NCBI RefSeq assembly: GCF_039614715.1
Contig: NZ_CP154857.1
Coordinates: 868,001 to 932,000 of the forward strand
Length of the DNA: 64,000 bases
Source of the DNA: Microbacterium sp. AZCO
Lineage (GTDB): Bacteria > Actinomycetota > Actinomycetes > Actinomycetales > Microbacteriaceae
Reading direction: 5' to 3'
Shown piece after piece: positions 9,918 to 19,533 of the stretch (the stretch's first letter is position 1; each line of letters opens with the position of its first letter). The notes under the pieces were generated by a model. The model saw nothing but the letters and a program-made list of their open reading frames with translations. It made no database searches and was not told the DNA's origin. A program made the position numbers and the translations under genes.

Positions 9918-10490
9918 TTAGAGATGAAGGCGGGTGATTTCTGCCCCTAACATGGCCTCCAGGCGCGAGTGATCGGTGATCGAAGCGACGACGACGACCA
10001 CGCCGACGACGAGCGCCACTGTCGCTGAAATCCATTCGGCGACGAGTAGCACGGTGGGCACAGCCTGCACGGTCGCGAGAAACCAGAGACTTCCCCATAC
10101 GAGCCCGATCGTCACGATGGCGAGGATGGAGAAGGCGTAGTAATTCGCCAAGCCTTTCATCGCCTTGCGACCGCCGAGCTGTCGCCATGAGTCGAACTCA
10201 CTGACGGCGGTGCCAGCGTGGACCCGTGTCGCGTGCATCTCGTAGAAGTCCCTGTACGCGCTGAGTAGCAGATGTTCGTGAAGCATGCGCAACGCGACAG
10301 CCCACAGCAAGATGCAGATGATAGGGATGAAGGCAAGAATCTCGTAACGAGAGTATGAAACGGCAACGCCCGCGAAAGCGGCGACTGCAGTCAACCCGAT
10401 GGCGATCAATTCGAACACCTTTGACTGGAGAGCTCGGGCCTGAGTGTCGTACTGCACAAAGCGCTGATGCCAGAACTCGTCGTCGCCCAC
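9918..10490 (-). CDS. Four-helix membrane protein of unknown function
   Basis: The 190-residue product is not recognised. It starts with a charged 25-residue segment (MGDDEFWHQRFVQYDTQARA), then two adjacent membrane helices (about 27-50 and 53-72), a soluble loop of about 50 residues with LSAYRDFYEMHATRVH, then two more helices (about 118-142 and 147-172) and a short cytoplasmic tail. The base composition is visibly less GC-rich than the flanks, with codons such as AAT, ATT, AGT and TAT that are rare in the window, suggesting recent acquisition. GTG 10490 has TAAGTT exactly six bases upstream, a leaderless arrangement. The two-plus-two helix plan loosely recalls small membrane effectors of the SLATT type, but this is only a resemblance. 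Confidence 0.65.
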   Translation of the reverse strand: MGDDEFWHQRFVQYDTQARALQSKVFELIAIGLTAVAAFAGVAVSYSRYEILAFIPIICILLWAVALRMLHEHLLLSAYRDFYEMHATRVHAGTAVSEFDSWRQLGGRKAMKGLANYYAFSILAIVTIGLVWGSLWFLATVQAVPTVLLVAEWISATVALVVGVVVVVASITDHSRLEAMLGAEITRLHL

Positions 10491-10502
10491 AGGACGAACT
10501 TA
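10491..10502 (-). promoter_or_regulatory. Leaderless -10 (TAAGTT-N6-GTG)
   Basis: On the minus strand TAAGTT (10502-10497) precedes GTG 10490 by exactly six bases. No convincing -35 element is visible at 16-18 bases. Confidence 0.5.
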
Positions 10503-10568
10503 CCGTGGCGTCGCTCATCGGCTCGGCCCCAGCCTGTCAAGGCGGCGTGAACCCACCGCGCGGCCGGA

Positions 10569-10580
10569 TAGCCTGGCGCC
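10569..10580 (+). promoter_or_regulatory. Leaderless -10 (TAGCCT-N6-ATG) of the BrkB gene
   Basis: TAGCCT (10569-10574) followed by six bases and ATG 10581. No Shine-Dalgarno sequence is present, so a leaderless transcript is the likely mode. Confidence 0.6.
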
Positions 10581-11618
10581 ATGGCCGAGACCGCGGCAGC
10601 ACCCCGTCGACACAACCTCATCGAACGCGTCACCGCCTGGGCACTGACGCTGAAGCCCACGCGCGTGTGGTTCCACTACGTCGAGCGGCGAGGCTTCATG
10701 CTCGCCGACAGCATCACCTACCGCACCCTCTTCTCGGTGTTCGCGGGCGTGCTGCTCGGGTTCTCGTTCGCGGCCCTGTGGCTGGGCGACAACCCGCAGG
10801 CCTGGCAGGCCCTGATCGACGCGGTGGATGCCGCGATCCCGGGCCTCGTCGGAACGGGACCCGACGCCCTCATCGACGTCTCGCAGATCCAGGCCCCCGC
10901 CGGCCTCACGATCGCCGGCATCATCGCGCTCGTCGGGCTCTTCGGGGCCGCGATCGGCGCGATCGGCTCGTTGCGCGCGGCCCTGCGCACCCTCGCCGAC
11001 GAACTCCACGACGACGTCTTCTGGATCTGGGTGATCGTCCGCAACCTCCTCCTCGCCCTCGCGATCGGCGGGGCGTTCGTCGTCACCGCCGCCGCGACGA
11101 TGCTGGGCACCGCGTTCATCAACACCGTCACGAGCTGGCTGGGCGCGGGTTCCGGCGTGCTCGGCGACGTCAGCGTCGCGACGATGTCGATCGTCGTCGT
11201 CTTCCTCCTCGACGCGGGCATCGTCGCCCTCGCCTTCGTCTCGCTCAGCGGCGTCAAGGCGCGGCCGCGCACGCTGTGGGTCGGCGCCCTGCTCGGCGGC
11301 GTCGGGCTCACGGTGCTGCAGCAGCTCTCGAGCCTGTTCGTCCGCGGCGCCGGCGCCAACCCGCTGCTCGCCACGTTCGCGTCGCTCATCGCGATGCTGC
11401 TGTGGTTCAACCTCTCCGCGCAGGTGATCCTCATCGCGTCGACCTGGATCATCGTGGGCGTCGCCGACGACAGGGACCGCGTCCGCTCCAAGTACGGCGC
11501 CACCACCTTCGCCATGCGCCGCGTGCGGCGCGCCGAGAACTCCGTGCAGCTCGCGACGATCGAACTCGAGAAGGCGCGCGCCGACGAGGAGCGCGAACGG
11601 GAGGGCGCACATGCCTGA
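10581..11618 (+). CDS. YihY/BrkB-family inner-membrane protein
   Basis: Polytopic membrane protein of the YhjD/YihY/BrkB family; the biochemical role is unproven (the older RNase BN label is wrong for this family). The 345 residues show the family start FMLADSITYRTLFSVFAGVL near 40, then about six membrane helices, the last in NPLLATFASLIAMLLWFNLSAQVILI. A charged, probably helical cytoplasmic tail follows (RRVRRAENSVQLATIELEKA). It ends eight bases inside the epimerase gene, so the two are cotranscribed and translationally coupled. Confidence 0.85.
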   Translation: MAETAAAPRRHNLIERVTAWALTLKPTRVWFHYVERRGFMLADSITYRTLFSVFAGVLLGFSFAALWLGDNPQAWQALIDAVDAAIPGLVGTGPDALIDVSQIQAPAGLTIAGIIALVGLFGAAIGAIGSLRAALRTLADELHDDVFWIWVIVRNLLLALAIGGAFVVTAAATMLGTAFINTVTSWLGAGSGVLGDVSVATMSIVVVFLLDAGIVALAFVSLSGVKARPRTLWVGALLGGVGLTVLQQLSSLFVRGAGANPLLATFASLIAMLLWFNLSAQVILIASTWIIVGVADDRDRVRSKYGATTFAMRRVRRAENSVQLATIELEKARADEEREREGAHA

Positions 11619-12321
11619 GACGGTTCCGGCCTATACGGCCGCACAGGTCCGCGACGCCGAGCGACCCCTCCTCTACGACGGACAGCCCCTCATGGACCGC
11701 GCCGCCGCGGCCCTCGCGCAGATCGTCCAGGCGCTCGTCGACGAGATCATCGACGAGCGTCCCGAAGAGCAGCCGCGCATCCTCGTGCTCGCGGGCAGCG
11801 GCGACAACGGCGGCGACGCCCTCCTCGCGGCGGCCGCCCTGCAGCGCGCCGACGTCGAGGTGCTCACGACCGGCACGCGGGTGCACGAGCACGGGCTCGC
11901 GACGGCCCTCGCCCAGGTCGCCGAGCTCGTCGAGCTCGCCGACCTCCGCGACGCCGGCACGGTCTGCGACCTCGTGCTCGACGGCATCCTGGGCATCGGC
12001 ACAGCCGCCGATCCGGCCCTGCGCGGCACCGCCCGCGACGCCGTCTCGCTCCTTCTTCCGGCGGTTCGGGATGCCGCGACCCGCGTCGTCGCCGTCGACC
12101 TGCCGAGCGGGCTCCAGCCCGACGACGGCAGCACGGCCGACGACACGGTTCTGCCCGCGACCGTCACGGTGACCTTCGGAGCCGTCAAGGTCGGACTCAC
12201 GGTCGGCCGCGGCCCCGAGCTGTCGGGAGAGCTCGTGCTCGTCGACCTCGGGCTGGGTGACGGGCTCGCGGACGTGCCGGCGGCGGGGGAGGCATCCATC
12301 TCCCGCGTCGTCGAGGGCTGA
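11611..12321 (+). CDS. nnrE: NAD(P)H-hydrate epimerase (YjeF N-terminal domain only)
   Basis: Repairs damaged cofactor by interconverting the R and S epimers of hydrated NAD(P)H. The 236 residues are one YjeF-N domain: YTAAQVRDAERPLL at the N-terminus, the phosphate-binding VLAGSGDNGGDALLAA near 55-70, and VVAVDLPSGLQPDDG near 165, which carries the conserved Asp. In many bacteria this domain is fused to the ADP-dependent NAD(P)HX dehydratase; here the protein stops after the epimerase, so the dehydratase must be encoded elsewhere. It overlaps the BrkB gene by eight bases and converges with the amidotransferase gene. Confidence 0.88.
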   Translation: MPETVPAYTAAQVRDAERPLLYDGQPLMDRAAAALAQIVQALVDEIIDERPEEQPRILVLAGSGDNGGDALLAAAALQRADVEVLTTGTRVHEHGLATALAQVAELVELADLRDAGTVCDLVLDGILGIGTAADPALRGTARDAVSLLLPAVRDAATRVVAVDLPSGLQPDDGSTADDTVLPATVTVTFGAVKVGLTVGRGPELSGELVLVDLGLGDGLADVPAAGEASISRVVEG

Positions 12322-12338
12322 CCCGACATCGACCCGGC

Positions 12339-13070
12339 CTAGCGGCGGTAGCGCTCCACGAAGGTGCGCAGGATGCGGACGGGGTGCGACACGGGCGCGC
12401 GCCGCACGGCGTCGAGGGTGAGCTGCAGCTCGTCCGACGCGAAGTAGCCGTGGTCGGCGTACGCGTGGATGCGCGTCGTGATGCCGTCGACGTCGAGCTC
12501 GGGGTGGAACGGCGTCGCATAGACGTTCTGCCCGACCCGGAACATCTGCACGGGCGACGTCGGCGACGACGCGAGCAGAACGGCGGTCGGCGGCAGCTCG
12601 CTGATGGCCTCCTTGTGCCCGACGAACGCCTCGAACGTGGGCGGCATCCCCGACAGCAGCGGGTCGGTGAGCCCCGCATCCGTCAGCGACACGGGCACAA
12701 CGCTGATGGGCTCGGGATACCGGCGGTCGATCGTCGCGCCGAGGAACGTGCCCACGGTGCCGATGCCGTAGCAGGCGCCGAGGAAGGGGAAGTCGGCCGC
12801 GACCACCCGGTCGAGCAGCACCGCGAACTCCGCCTCGACCCGATGCTGCACGGCGGACTTCTTCTCCGGCGGATCCGACGCGTTGAACGGTCCGCCGCCC
12901 ACGAAGATGCCGGACAGCTCGTCGAGATCGAGCTCGGGCATGGGGCCCGCCTCGAGCCGCACGCGCACCAGATCGCGCTCGTCGAGCCCCGTGTAGCGGA
13001 GGAAGAGGGCGTACTCCTCGTCGGCCGGCAGGTCCTCGGCCCGGGTCGCGAGCAGCACGAACGGTTTCAC
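12339..13070 (-). CDS. Class I glutamine amidotransferase (GMP-synthase-like)
   Basis: The 243-residue protein is a stand-alone class I amidotransferase. The nucleophile elbow is FLGACYGIGTVG (Cys near residue 97) and the catalytic His lies in FHPELDVDG, typical of guaA-like stand-alone domains often annotated 'glutamine amidotransferase'. The acceptor substrate cannot be predicted. GTG 13070 (VKPFVLLATRAED) is preferred over an upstream start because residues before it are not family-like. A TTGACA (13109-13104) and TATCTT (13083-13078) lie upstream, spaced 20 bases; TATCTT is seven bases from the GTG. The gene converges with the epimerase gene, 17 bases away. Confidence 0.82.
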   Translation of the reverse strand: MKPFVLLATRAEDLPADEEYALFLRYTGLDERDLVRVRLEAGPMPELDLDELSGIFVGGGPFNASDPPEKKSAVQHRVEAEFAVLLDRVVAADFPFLGACYGIGTVGTFLGATIDRRYPEPISVVPVSLTDAGLTDPLLSGMPPTFEAFVGHKEAISELPPTAVLLASSPTSPVQMFRVGQNVYATPFHPELDVDGITTRIHAYADHGYFASDELQLTLDAVRRAPVSHPVRILRTFVERYRR

Positions 13071-13176
13071 ACCATCGAAGATAGAGGGGCCGCGGGAGAC
13101 GGGTGTCAATGTTTCCCGCCTGCAAACTCTGCACAACGAGTGGCGCTCAGAATCGGCATCCCTCAGGAGAGATGGG

Positions 13177-13188
13177 TAGCGTGTCACC
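13177..13188 (+). promoter_or_regulatory. Leaderless -10 (TAGCGT-N6-GTG) of glgP
   Basis: TAGCGT (13177-13182) is exactly six bases before GTG 13189. The purine-rich CAGGAGAGATGGG further upstream is too far from the GTG to act as a ribosome binding site. Confidence 0.6.
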
Positions 13189-15702
13189 GTGCCCGCAGAC
13201 AACACCGAGACTCGCACCGTTCATCCGCTCGGCGCGACGCATCCCCTCGCCCTCGCGCCCGTCACCTCGCCGACCGTGAGCGTCGACGGCTTCGTGCGCC
13301 AGTTCCTGCTCAATCTGAACTTCGACATCGGCGTGCCGCTGTCGAGGTCGAGCACCAACGACCAGTACCTCGCGCTGGCCGTCACGGTGCGCGACTACCT
13401 CATGGCGCGGTGGCTCGACGATCAGGCGCGCCAGAGGGAGCTGCAGGCGAAGGGCGTCTGCTACCTCTCCGCCGAATACCTCCTCGGGCGTCAGCTCGAC
13501 AACAACCTGCTCGCCTCGCGCCTCACCGACATCGCGACCGACGCCCTGCAGCAGTGCGGCATCGACATCGACACGCTGCGTGAGCTCGAGGTCGAGCCGG
13601 GACTCGGCAACGGCGGTCTCGGACGTCTCGCGGCCTGCTTCGTGGACTCGCTCGCGACGATCGGCGTGCCGAGCATCGGCTACGGCATCCGCTACGAATA
13701 CGGCATCTTCCGGCAGACGTTCGTCGACGGCCAGCAGGTCGAGCAGCCGGATGCCTGGCTCACGCTCGGCTCGCCGTGGGAGTTCCCGCACCCCGAGGCG
13801 GCGCAGCTCATCTCGTTCGGCGGCCACACCGAGACGTACGACGACGAGGGCGTCGAGCGGACGCGCTGGGTGCCCGCGTGGAACGTGCAGGCCGTGCCCT
13901 ACAACTACATGGTCCCGGGCTACCACAACGGCCGCGTCAACACGCTCCGACTCTGGAGCGCCGTCGCGACCGACGCCTTCGACCTGCGCATCTTCAACTC
14001 GGGCGACTACGAAGAGGCCGTCCGCGCGCAGACCTACGCCGAGAACATCTCCAAGGTGCTCTACCCCGAGGACTCGACGCCGCAGGGTAAGGAGCTGCGC
14101 CTGCAGCAGCAGTACTTCTTCGTCGCGGCATCCATCGCCGACTTCCTGAGCAACGTGCTGCTGCCGGGCTTCGACGTCGAGAAGCTGCCCGAGCGCGTCA
14201 TCTTCCAGCTCAACGACACGCACCCGGTCATCGCGGTGCCGGAGCTCATGCGCGTCCTGGTCGACGAGCGGAAGCTGGAATGGGATGCCGCGTGGGAGAT
14301 CACGCAGCAGTGCTTCGCGTACACGTGCCACACCCTGCTGCCCGAGGCTCTCGAGGTGTGGTCGGTCGACCTCCTCGGCCGCCTCCTGCCCCGCCACCTC
14401 GAGATCATCTACCGCATCAACGACGAGTTCCTCGAGAAGGTGCGCGAGCGCTTCGGCGACGACGAGCTGCGCATCCGCGCCATGTCGATCATCGGCGAGC
14501 ACCCGTTCCGCTCGGTGCGCATGGCGTACCTCGCGACGGTCGCGGGCGCGAAGGTCAACGGCGTCGCCGAGCTGCACTCACAGCTGCTGCGCGACAAGGT
14601 GCTGCCCGACTTCGACGAGTTCTACCCGGGCAAGTTCACCAACGTCACGAACGGCGTCACGCCGCGCCGGTTCATCCGGCTCGCCAACCCCGGCCTCGCC
14701 GACCTCATCACCGAGGCGCTGGGCGCCGGCTGGACCGTCGACCTCGAGCGCCTCCGCGGCCTCGAGGCGTTCGCCGCCGATCCCGAGTTCCGCGAGCGCT
14801 TCGCCGCCGTCAAGGCGGCCAACAAGCTGCGCCTCGCCGACGTGCTCCACGAGCGCGACGGCCTCGCCCTCGGCGACGGCCACATGATCGACGTCATGGT
14901 CAAGCGCCTCCACGAGTACAAGCGCCAGATGCTCAAGGTGCTGCACATCGTCACGGAGTACGACAAGGTCGTGTCGGGCCGGGTCGCGGCATCCGATATC
15001 ACGCCCCGCACCTTCATCTTCGGAGCCAAGGCCGCCCCGGGCTACGCCATGGCGAAGCGGATCATCCACCTCATCAACGCCGTCGGCGAGGTCGTCAACG
15101 ACGACCCCCGCGTCGAGGGCCGCCTCAAGGTGCTGTTCCCGCCGAACTACAACGTCACGCTCGCCGAGCGCGTCATCCCCGCCGCCGACCTGTCCGAGCA
15201 GATCTCGCTCGCCGGCAAGGAGGCGTCGGGAACGGGCAACATGAAGTTCGCGCTCAACGGCGCGCTCACGATCGGCACCGACGACGGCGCGAACGTCGAG
15301 ATCCGCGAGCTCGTCGGCGACGACAACTTCTTCCTGTTCGGGATGTCGGAGCCCGAGGTCGAGGCGCTGTGGGCGAAGGGCTACCACCCGACCGAGTTCT
15401 ACCAGGGCGACGACGACCTCCGCAGCGCGATGGACCTCATCGCGTCGGGCGCGTTCTCGGGCGGCGACCGCACGGTCTTCGAGCCGATCGTGTCGAACCT
15501 CCTGTACGACGACCGCTTCATGGTCCTCGCCGACTACTCCTCGTACATCGAGGCGCAGGCGAAGGTCGACGTGGCCTACGCGGATCAGGATGCCTGGACG
15601 CGGTCCGCGATCCTCAACGTCGCCCGGTCGGGCTTCTTCTCCTCCGACCGCTCGATCAAGGACTACATCGACCGCATCTGGCACACGCCGCCCACGCTCT
15701 GA
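13189..15702 (+). CDS. glgP: Glycogen/alpha-glucan phosphorylase
   Basis: PLP-dependent phosphorolysis of alpha-1,4-glucans to glucose 1-phosphate. The 837 residues match the usual family length. YLSAEYLLGRQLDNNLL and EPGLGNGGLGRLAACFVDS near 85-145 are N-terminal signatures, TNGVTPRRFI near 490 and VKRLHEYKRQMLKVLHI near 570 line the active site, and EASGTGNMKFALNGALTIG near 680 contains the PLP-binding lysine region. GTG start with a leaderless promoter. Convergent with the LysR gene ten bases downstream; no glycogen-synthesis genes nearby. Confidence 0.96.
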   Translation: MPADNTETRTVHPLGATHPLALAPVTSPTVSVDGFVRQFLLNLNFDIGVPLSRSSTNDQYLALAVTVRDYLMARWLDDQARQRELQAKGVCYLSAEYLLGRQLDNNLLASRLTDIATDALQQCGIDIDTLRELEVEPGLGNGGLGRLAACFVDSLATIGVPSIGYGIRYEYGIFRQTFVDGQQVEQPDAWLTLGSPWEFPHPEAAQLISFGGHTETYDDEGVERTRWVPAWNVQAVPYNYMVPGYHNGRVNTLRLWSAVATDAFDLRIFNSGDYEEAVRAQTYAENISKVLYPEDSTPQGKELRLQQQYFFVAASIADFLSNVLLPGFDVEKLPERVIFQLNDTHPVIAVPELMRVLVDERKLEWDAAWEITQQCFAYTCHTLLPEALEVWSVDLLGRLLPRHLEIIYRINDEFLEKVRERFGDDELRIRAMSIIGEHPFRSVRMAYLATVAGAKVNGVAELHSQLLRDKVLPDFDEFYPGKFTNVTNGVTPRRFIRLANPGLADLITEALGAGWTVDLERLRGLEAFAADPEFRERFAAVKAANKLRLADVLHERDGLALGDGHMIDVMVKRLHEYKRQMLKVLHIVTEYDKVVSGRVAASDITPRTFIFGAKAAPGYAMAKRIIHLINAVGEVVNDDPRVEGRLKVLFPPNYNVTLAERVIPAADLSEQISLAGKEASGTGNMKFALNGALTIGTDDGANVEIRELVGDDNFFLFGMSEPEVEALWAKGYHPTEFYQGDDDLRSAMDLIASGAFSGGDRTVFEPIVSNLLYDDRFMVLADYSSYIEAQAKVDVAYADQDAWTRSAILNVARSGFFSSDRSIKDYIDRIWHTPPTL

Positions 15703-15712
15703 GTCGGCTCGT

Positions 15713-16603
15713 TCACGGCCGGTCCGGGAGCGCGGCGATGTGCTCCCGGATCGCGCCGAGGGCCTCGGCGACGACGGGATTCCGCGGGCCCTCGTCGCGC
15801 GTCACCGCCCAGTAGCCGAGCGGGTGCGAGAAGACGCCGTCGAGCACGCGCACGAGGCGCGGGTCGGCATCCCCGAGGAAATCGGGCAGCAGCCCGATAC
15901 CCGCTCCCGCCGCGGCGGCCTCCACATGCGCGAAGACGCTCGTCGAGCGGATCGACGCGGGCGAGGCGGGCAGCCCCTGCACCGCCCGGTCGAGCTCGTC
16001 GACCTGCAGCGACGACTCGATGTAGTAGTTGAGCGGATGCCGCGCGAGGTCGGCGATCGACGTCGGTGTGCCCTCTCGGGCGAGGTACTCCGGCGTCGCA
16101 TAGAGCACGAGCGCGTAGTCGCAGATCGCGGCGGCGAACGCCCGATGCACCTGGGGCCGCCCGACGACGATCTCGAGGTCGACGCCGGAGCGGTTCTGCC
16201 GCACGCGCTGCGTCGCTGCGATGAGCTCGACGGCGAGAGCGGGATGCCGCTGCTGCAGCGCCGCCATCGCGGGCACGAGGAACACCGACGTGAACGCCTC
16301 GGGGGCGGCGATGCGGACCATGCCCTGCACCGCGCCGCCGTCGTCCGCGAGCTCGCGCACGGAGGCCTCGATCCGTTCCGCGACGGCCAGGGCGCGGCGG
16401 CCGAGGGGCGTGATGTCCCAGCCGGCGGCCGTCCGCACGAGCACGCGCCCGCCCATCGCCTCTTCGAGCGCCGCGATGCGTCGCGAGACCGTCGAGTGGT
16501 TGACGCCGAGCACCTCCGCGGCGGCCGTGTAGCGCCCCAGCCGCGCCGCGACGAGGAACGTCATGAGGGCGTCGAGCTGCGGTTCGCGGGGGAGGGATGC
16601 CAC
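15713..16603 (-). CDS. LysR-family transcriptional regulator, divergent from mmsB-mmsA
   Basis: The 296-residue protein has an N-terminal winged helix-turn-helix (about 10-68: LMTFLVAARLGRYTAAAEVL, then VNHSTVSRRIAALEEAMG) and a type 2 periplasmic-binding-like effector domain (about 95-290). Starts upstream of GTG 16603 would extend into the operator region, so GTG 16603 (VASLPREPQLDAL) is chosen. It is transcribed away from the hydroxyisobutyrate dehydrogenase/methylmalonate-semialdehyde dehydrogenase pair, the classical arrangement for a LysR activator of its neighbour. The effector is probably an intermediate of valine or a related catabolic route, by inference from context. Confidence 0.85.
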   Translation of the reverse strand: MASLPREPQLDALMTFLVAARLGRYTAAAEVLGVNHSTVSRRIAALEEAMGGRVLVRTAAGWDITPLGRRALAVAERIEASVRELADDGGAVQGMVRIAAPEAFTSVFLVPAMAALQQRHPALAVELIAATQRVRQNRSGVDLEIVVGRPQVHRAFAAAICDYALVLYATPEYLAREGTPTSIADLARHPLNYYIESSLQVDELDRAVQGLPASPASIRSTSVFAHVEAAAAGAGIGLLPDFLGDADPRLVRVLDGVFSHPLGYWAVTRDEGPRNPVVAEALGAIREHIAALPDRP

Positions 16604-16748
16604 GCCCGCAGTGTGCACCAATGCACAGACATCGTGCAACTTTCGCGGTCCATCGTGCATTGAGCGCCAGTGTCTCGCGTGGTTGACTGGCTCCATCCCT
16701 CCGCTGCACCCCCGTGCGGAGGCATCCTTCGAAGACGCAGGAGCTGCC
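16604..16748. promoter_or_regulatory. Divergent control region with repeated GTGCA operators
   Basis: CATCGTGCA occurs twice in direct orientation at 16630-16638 and 16651-16659, start to start 21 bases, i.e. two helical turns. GTGCAC (16613-16618), ATGCAC (16621-16626) and GTGCAT (16655-16660) add inverted half sites. CCTCCGC (16698-16704) can pair with GCGGAGG (16716-16722) in the mmsB leader. The layout suits a LysR tetramer. TTGACT at 16683 is a -35 candidate with no clear -10. Confidence 0.6.
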
Positions 16749-17687
16749 ATGCCCACGATCGCCTGGATCGGCCTCGGCCACATGGGTGCGCCCATGACCG
16801 CGAACCTGGTGGCCGCCGGACACACCGTCCGCGGCTACGACATCAACGAAGCGGCGGCCGCCGCCGCCGCGGAGCGGGGCGTCGTCATCGTCGGCTCGAT
16901 CGCGGAGGCGCTCGACGGCGCGGACGCGTGCTTCACGTCGCTGCCCATGCCGCAGCACGTGCGTGCCGTGTACGAGGGCCCCGACGGCGTGTGGGCTCAC
17001 GCCGCCCCGGGGACGCTGCTGCTCGACACCTCGACCGTCGACATCGAGACGTCGCGGTGGTGCCACACCGAGTCGGAGCGGCGCGGGTTCGTGTTCGTGG
17101 ACTCGCCGATCTCGGGCGGCACGGCGGGCGCCGAGGCGCACACCCTCACGTTCATGCTCGGCGGCCGCGACGAGGACGTCGAGCGAGCGAAGGACCTCGT
17201 CGGACCGATGGCCGGAAACGTCATCGCCTGCGGTGGGGCGACCGCCGGCATCGCGGCGAAGCTCGTCAACAACATGATGCTGTTCATCGGCGTCATGGCG
17301 ACGGCTGAAGGGTCGCAACTCGCGGAGCAGCTCGGCCTGGACCAGCAGGTGTTCTGGAACGTCGTCAACGCCTCATCGGGCGGCTCCTGGCCGCAGCGGG
17401 TCTGGTGGCCCGTGCCCGACGTCGTGCCCTCCTCGGCCGCCAACAAGAACTTCGACGCGACCTTCTCCGTCGACCTCGCCCGCAAGGACTGCTCGCTCGC
17501 GGTCCAGGCCGGTGACGCGACCGGCGTGCACCTGCCGGCCGCGCAGCTCGCACTGTCTCAGCTCGTCGAGCTCGCCGAGCGCGGTCTCGGCGGCAAGGAC
17601 TGCACCCTCGTCACGCTCCTCGCGACGCCGGACGGCACCCTGCGCGGGTACGATCCGAGCCGCGACCGAATCCACGCCACGGCCTGA
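16749..17687 (+). CDS. mmsB: 3-hydroxyisobutyrate dehydrogenase-type NAD(P) oxidoreductase
   Basis: Beta-hydroxyacid dehydrogenase of 312 residues. The Rossmann motif is IGLGHMGAPMTANLVAAGH at the N-terminus, followed by the substrate signature FVDSPISGGTAGAEAHTLTF near 117 and the catalytic lysine region AAKLVNNMMLF near 170. ATG 16749 has AGGAG about six bases upstream and yields the family N-terminus. Paired with a methylmalonate-semialdehyde dehydrogenase 49 bases downstream, it would oxidise 3-hydroxyisobutyrate in valine breakdown; related tartronate-semialdehyde reductases cannot be excluded from sequence alone. Confidence 0.87.
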   Translation: MPTIAWIGLGHMGAPMTANLVAAGHTVRGYDINEAAAAAAAERGVVIVGSIAEALDGADACFTSLPMPQHVRAVYEGPDGVWAHAAPGTLLLDTSTVDIETSRWCHTESERRGFVFVDSPISGGTAGAEAHTLTFMLGGRDEDVERAKDLVGPMAGNVIACGGATAGIAAKLVNNMMLFIGVMATAEGSQLAEQLGLDQQVFWNVVNASSGGSWPQRVWWPVPDVVPSSAANKNFDATFSVDLARKDCSLAVQAGDATGVHLPAAQLALSQLVELAERGLGGKDCTLVTLLATPDGTLRGYDPSRDRIHATA

Positions 17688-17736
17688 CGCGATCGTCGGC
17701 TCCGAGGCATCCCTCCCACCCTTCGACAGGAACATC

Positions 17737-19266
<1,530 letters not shown>

Positions 19267-19273
19267 GTCAACC

Positions 19274-19300
19274 CTCCCGGCTCCTTCGCGGAGCCGGGAG
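19274..19300 (+). terminator. Terminator after mmsA, abutting the next promoter
   Basis: CTCCCGGCTCC (19274-19284) pairs perfectly with 19290-19300 over a five-base loop, with no T-run. The very next base begins TAGGCT, the -10 of the following gene, so the 3' arm occupies that gene's -35 position. Confidence 0.75.
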
Positions 19301-19312
19301 TAGGCTCGCTCC
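19301..19312 (+). promoter_or_regulatory. Leaderless -10 (TAGGCT-N6-ATG)
   Basis: TAGGCT (19301-19306) is exactly six bases before ATG 19313. Confidence 0.6.
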
Positions 19313-19531
19313 ATGCCGATTGCACGTCTTCACGGAGGTCCGCTCGACGGCCAGCTGCTGCCGCTCGAGAAGCCGGAGCTCGACTCGCTGATCGTCCCCT
19401 ACGGCGAGGGCCAGGTCGTGTACCGCCGCGACGGCGGACTCGAGCACACCGGCTCCGCCGACGGCCCCACCGAGGCCGAGTTCTGGTTCGTCGAGGCGAC
19501 CGACGACATCGGCAATTCGAGCGACGACTGA
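19313..19531 (+). CDS. Small acidic protein of unknown function
   Basis: A 72-residue soluble acidic protein beginning MPIARLHGGPLDGQLLPLE, with a central VVYRRDGG strand pair and ending TEAEFWFVEATDD. The HGGPLDG start recurs in small actinobacterial hypothetical proteins, but I know no assigned function. It has its own leaderless promoter and ends two bases before the CYTH gene, so the two are an operon and may act together. Confidence 0.7.
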   Translation: MPIARLHGGPLDGQLLPLEKPELDSLIVPYGEGQVVYRRDGGLEHTGSADGPTEAEFWFVEATDDIGNSSDD

Positions 19532-19533
19532 CC

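Noticed and set aside
9784..10188. 135-residue N-terminal extension of PilB
   Set aside because: Basic noise, no family similarity; ATG 9783 has a good ribosome binding site and gives the GspE-N start.
10355..12172. 605-codon plus-strand frame over the BrkB and epimerase genes
   Set aside because: Arg/Pro-rich with no domain; it overlaps two well-supported genes in another frame.
13071..13217. Longer start for the glutamine amidotransferase, overlapping the glgP start
   Set aside because: Extra residues are Ser/Arg-rich and not family-like; promoter-like TTGACA and TATCTT elements lie there instead.
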